Below the pieces are notes generated by a model that was given only the letters and a program-made list of their open reading frames with translations, was not told where the DNA came from and searched no databases. Made by a program: the position numbers and the translations under genes. From UBA7672 sp041398245 (lineage in GTDB: Bacteria; Pseudomonadota; Alphaproteobacteria; Caulobacterales; Hyphomonadaceae), in assembly GCA_041398245.1 (NCBI GenBank), contig JAWKVC010000003.1, forward strand, positions 62,001 to 126,000: DNA of 64,000 nt, given 5' to 3'. This document shows positions 61,812 through 64,000 of the stretch, piece after piece (positions within the stretch are counted from its first letter, which is position 1; every line of letters begins with the position of its first letter).

Positions 61812-63020
61812 ATGGCCGAAGCCTACATCTATGACGCTGTCCGCACGCCACGCGGCAAGGGCAAGAGCAACGGCAGCCTGCACGAGATCACCTCGCTGCA
61901 GCTGGCCACGCAGACGCTGAAGGCGATCAAGGAGCGCAACGGCCTGAAGGACACGTCGAAGATCGACGATGTCATCCTGGGCTGCGTGACGCCGATCGGC
62001 GAGCAGGGCTCCGACATCGCCCGTATCGCCGTGCTGAACGCGGACTATTCGGAATCGACCGCCGGCGTGCAGGTCGACCGCTTCTGCGCCTCCGGCCTTG
62101 AAGCCTGCAACATCGCGGCGGCGAAGGTGATGACCGGCGAGGCCGACATGGCGATCGGCGGCGGCGTCGAGGCGATGAGCCGGGTGCCGATGGGATCGAA
62201 CGGCGGCGCCTGGGCGTCCAACCCCGAAATCGCGATGAAGTCCTACTTCGCCCCGCAGGGCATCGGCGCGGACCTGATCGCGACCAAGTACGGTTTCTCG
62301 CGCGATGACGTCGACGCCTACGCTGTCGAAAGCCAGAAGCGCGCGGCCAAGGCCTGGAAGGAAGGCCGCTTCAAGAAGTCGGTCGTGCCGGTGAAGGACC
62401 AGCTTGGCGTGACCATCCTGGCGCACGACGAGACGGTGCGCGGCGACACCACGATGCAGACGCTGGCGGCGCTCAATCCGTCCTTCGAGCAGATGGGCCA
62501 GATGGCGTTCGATGACGTTGTGAAGCAGCGCTATCCCGAGGTCGAGAAGCTGAACCACGTCCACCACGCCGGCAACTCGTCTGGCATCGTGGACGGCGCC
62601 TCGGCGGTTCTGATCGGCAACAAGGAAACGGGCGATGCGCTCGGCCTGAAGCCGCGCGCGCGCATCAAGGGCTTTGCCTCGATCGGCTCCGAGCCGTCGA
62701 TCATGCTGACCGGCCCGTCGCTGGTGACCGAGAAGCTGCTGAAGAAACTCGGCATGGAAGTCGGTGATATCGACCTCTACGAACTCAACGAGGCGTTCGC
62801 CTCCGTCGTGCTGCGCATGATGCAGGCGCTGGATATCCCGCACGAGAAGATGAACGTGAACGGCGGCGCCATCGCGATGGGTCACCCGCTGGGCGCAACC
62901 GGCGGCATGATCCTCGGCACGGTGCTCGACGAACTCGAGCGTTCGGACAAGGAAACCGCCCTGATCACGCTGTGCGTCGGCGCCGGCATGGGAACGGCGA
63001 CTATCATCGAGAGGATGTGA
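61812..63020 (+). CDS. acetyl-CoA C-acyltransferase (thiolase)
   Basis: This 402-residue thiolase does the last step of beta-oxidation, cleaving 3-ketoacyl-CoA with CoA. The nucleophile is Cys92 in VDRFCASGLEACN, the catalytic histidine is His358 in AIAMGHPLGATG and the second cysteine is Cys388 in TLCVGAGMGTA, all present. The middle part YELNEAFASVVLRMM is typical. A good GGAGG lies before the ATG. The stop overlaps the start of the next small gene (TGATG), so the two are co-translated. Together with its neighbours it forms the FadA part of a fatty acid degradation unit. Confidence 0.95.
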   Translation: MAEAYIYDAVRTPRGKGKSNGSLHEITSLQLATQTLKAIKERNGLKDTSKIDDVILGCVTPIGEQGSDIARIAVLNADYSESTAGVQVDRFCASGLEACNIAAAKVMTGEADMAIGGGVEAMSRVPMGSNGGAWASNPEIAMKSYFAPQGIGADLIATKYGFSRDDVDAYAVESQKRAAKAWKEGRFKKSVVPVKDQLGVTILAHDETVRGDTTMQTLAALNPSFEQMGQMAFDDVVKQRYPEVEKLNHVHHAGNSSGIVDGASAVLIGNKETGDALGLKPRARIKGFASIGSEPSIMLTGPSLVTEKLLKKLGMEVGDIDLYELNEAFASVVLRMMQALDIPHEKMNVNGGAIAMGHPLGATGGMILGTVLDELERSDKETALITLCVGAGMGTATIIERM

Positions 63021-63244
63021 TGCACTTCGGCGAGGCCAAACTGAGTGCGTTGATTGTTTCTGCGCTCACAGGCGTTGGCCTCACGCTGTTCCTCAATTCG
63101 GCTCTGCGCGATCTGGGCTCGGCGCTGACGATCTCCATCCCGCTGACGCTGGTGATGGGCATCGTGCTGACCATCTTCGCGACCGACAACATCAAGAAGG
63201 GCGGCGAGAAGCCGCCGCCAGACAAAGCCAAAGAAGGCAAGTAA
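63020..63244 (+). CDS. small two-helix membrane protein within the beta-oxidation operon
   Basis: This 74-residue protein has two hydrophobic helices (LSALIVSALTGVGLTLFLNS and ALTISIPLTLVMGIVLTIF) joined by a short polar loop, and a basic, lysine-rich tail (IKKGGEKPPPDKAKEGK). Its ATG overlaps the thiolase TGA as TGATG, and the next gene starts 1 base after its TAA. This tight placement makes it a true operon member. Family and function are unknown; a membrane anchor or regulator of the beta-oxidation enzymes is possible. Confidence 0.75.
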   Translation: MHFGEAKLSALIVSALTGVGLTLFLNSALRDLGSALTISIPLTLVMGIVLTIFATDNIKKGGEKPPPDKAKEGK

Positions 63245-63245
63245 G

Positions 63246-64000
63246 ATGAAACTCGACACCTTCAGCTTCGATATCGACGGCGACGGGATCGCGCTGGCCA
63301 CGTTCGACGTGCCCGGCCGCTCGATGAACACGCTGACGGCGAAGGCGATCGCGGATCTCGCGGCCATCGCCAACGAGGTCGCCACCAACGCCGCGATCAA
63401 GGGTCTCGTGATCACGTCAGGCAAGCCCAGCGGTTTCTGCGCCGGCGCCGACCTCGGCGAGCTTGGCTCGGGCAGCGGCGGCGGGGCTAGCGGCGGCGAT
63501 CCGGAAGCGCAGCTGAAAGCGGCGTTCGAGCGCTCGTTCGCGATGAACAAGATCCTGCGCGGCCTTGAGACCTGCGGGAAGCCGGTGGCGGCCGCGATCA
63601 ACGGCCTCGCGCTCGGCGGCGGCCTCGAAGTGACGCTGGCGTGCCACTATCGCGTCGTCGCCAACGACAATCCGAAACTCCAGCTCGGCCTGCCAGAGGG
63701 CAAGGTGGGGCTGATCCCGGGCGGCGGCGGCACGCAGCGCCTGCCGCGCCTGATCGGCGCACAGCAGGCTGCGCCGTTCCTGTTGCAGGGCGAGAGCATG
63801 ACGGCCGAGAAGGCCAAGGACCTCGGCGTCGTGCACGAACTGGCGCCGACGGCTGAACTCGTTGCGAAGGCCAAGGCCTGGGTGAAAGCGAACCCGAACG
63901 CCAAGGCGCCGTGGGACGACGCGCGGTTCAAGATTCCGGGCGGCAACCCGAACTCGCAGCAGGGCTCGACGGTGTTCACCTTCGGCTCGGCCATGCTGGC
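63246..64000 (+). CDS. FadB/FadJ-type enoyl-CoA hydratase/3-hydroxyacyl-CoA dehydrogenase, 3' partial
   Basis: The first 251 residues of a bifunctional beta-oxidation enzyme run off the right edge. The hydratase domain is clear: FCAGADLGELGSG, the oxyanion segment NGLALGGGLEVTLACHYRVV, and LQLGLPEGKVGLIPGGGGTQ with the catalytic glutamate region. The continuation (AEKAKDLGVVHELAP) matches FadB/FadJ proteins, so the dehydrogenase half is expected beyond the window. The gene starts one base after the small membrane protein gene. With the dehydrogenase and thiolase upstream it completes the fatty acid cycle. Confidence 0.9.
   Translation, partial: MKLDTFSFDIDGDGIALATFDVPGRSMNTLTAKAIADLAAIANEVATNAAIKGLVITSGKPSGFCAGADLGELGSGSGGGASGGDPEAQLKAAFERSFAMNKILRGLETCGKPVAAAINGLALGGGLEVTLACHYRVVANDNPKLQLGLPEGKVGLIPGGGGTQRLPRLIGAQQAAPFLLQGESMTAEKAKDLGVVHELAPTAELVAKAKAWVKANPNAKAPWDDARFKIPGGNPNSQQGSTVFTFGSAML

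Overview
The window is 64 kb of high-GC bacterial chromosome from an alphaproteobacterium, most likely of the Caulobacterales/Hyphomonadaceae group. The evidence for this is a full-length PodJ-type polarity factor, the bacterioferritin/Bfd pair, the TIGR02186-TauE pair, the complete alphaproteobacterial ligase-associated DNA repair set and a MerR-controlled beta-oxidation operon. No rRNA, tRNA, CRISPR array, prophage or insertion sequence was recognised.

Layout. 1-8 kb: end of a glutamate-synthase-like gene, a SIMPL protein, a DUF4105 protein, an alpha/beta hydrolase, an alanine-zipper lipoprotein next to an L,D-transpeptidase, an MpaB-type oxygenase and a VOC protein. 8-12 kb: a lower-GC nuclease-like gene, bacterioferritin with its ferredoxin, an M28 peptidase. 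12-16 kb: small membrane proteins, rplM-rpsI with promoter and terminator, argC. 16-19 kb: a poorly resolved stretch and an OmpA-family lipoprotein. 19-25 kb: a tyrosine phosphatase, two coupled receiver proteins (one lacking its phospho-acceptor), a ribbon-helix-helix/PII in-frame fusion, and a caspase-M23 peptidase fusion lipoprotein. 25-38 kb: MscS channel, DNA ligase, a TIR-domain membrane protein with a coupled partner, a carboxylesterase, a thioesterase, an AbgT transporter, the ligase-associated exonuclease and a lipocalin.

38.9-48.9 kb is the most striking region. Eight genes lie on one strand and are nearly all coupled by 4-base start/stop overlaps: class I HMG-CoA reductase, UbiA-superfamily membrane enzyme, rifampin-phosphotransferase-like dikinase, BtaA-like aminocarboxypropyl transferase, dolichol/phytol-kinase-like membrane protein, acyltransferase, OleC-like AMP ligase and a small membrane protein. 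Together they read as an undescribed lipid or isoprenoid pathway. The dikinase gene carries a 128-base palindromic element inserted in frame. A perfect 22-base-pair hairpin follows the last gene.

49-64 kb: an alpha-carbonic anhydrase and the ligase-associated DEXH helicase (both broken by many indels), twin small lipoproteins, the PdeM phosphoesterase, TIGR02186 and TauE, PodJ, then MerR regulator, acyl-CoA dehydrogenase, thiolase, a small membrane protein and the start of a FadB/FadJ-type enzyme.

Caution: single-base indels interrupt many otherwise well conserved genes, with dense patches at about 15.9-17.6 kb and 49.0-51.8 kb. This looks more like local consensus error than gene decay. Five copies of one intergenic palindromic repeat are scattered through the window.
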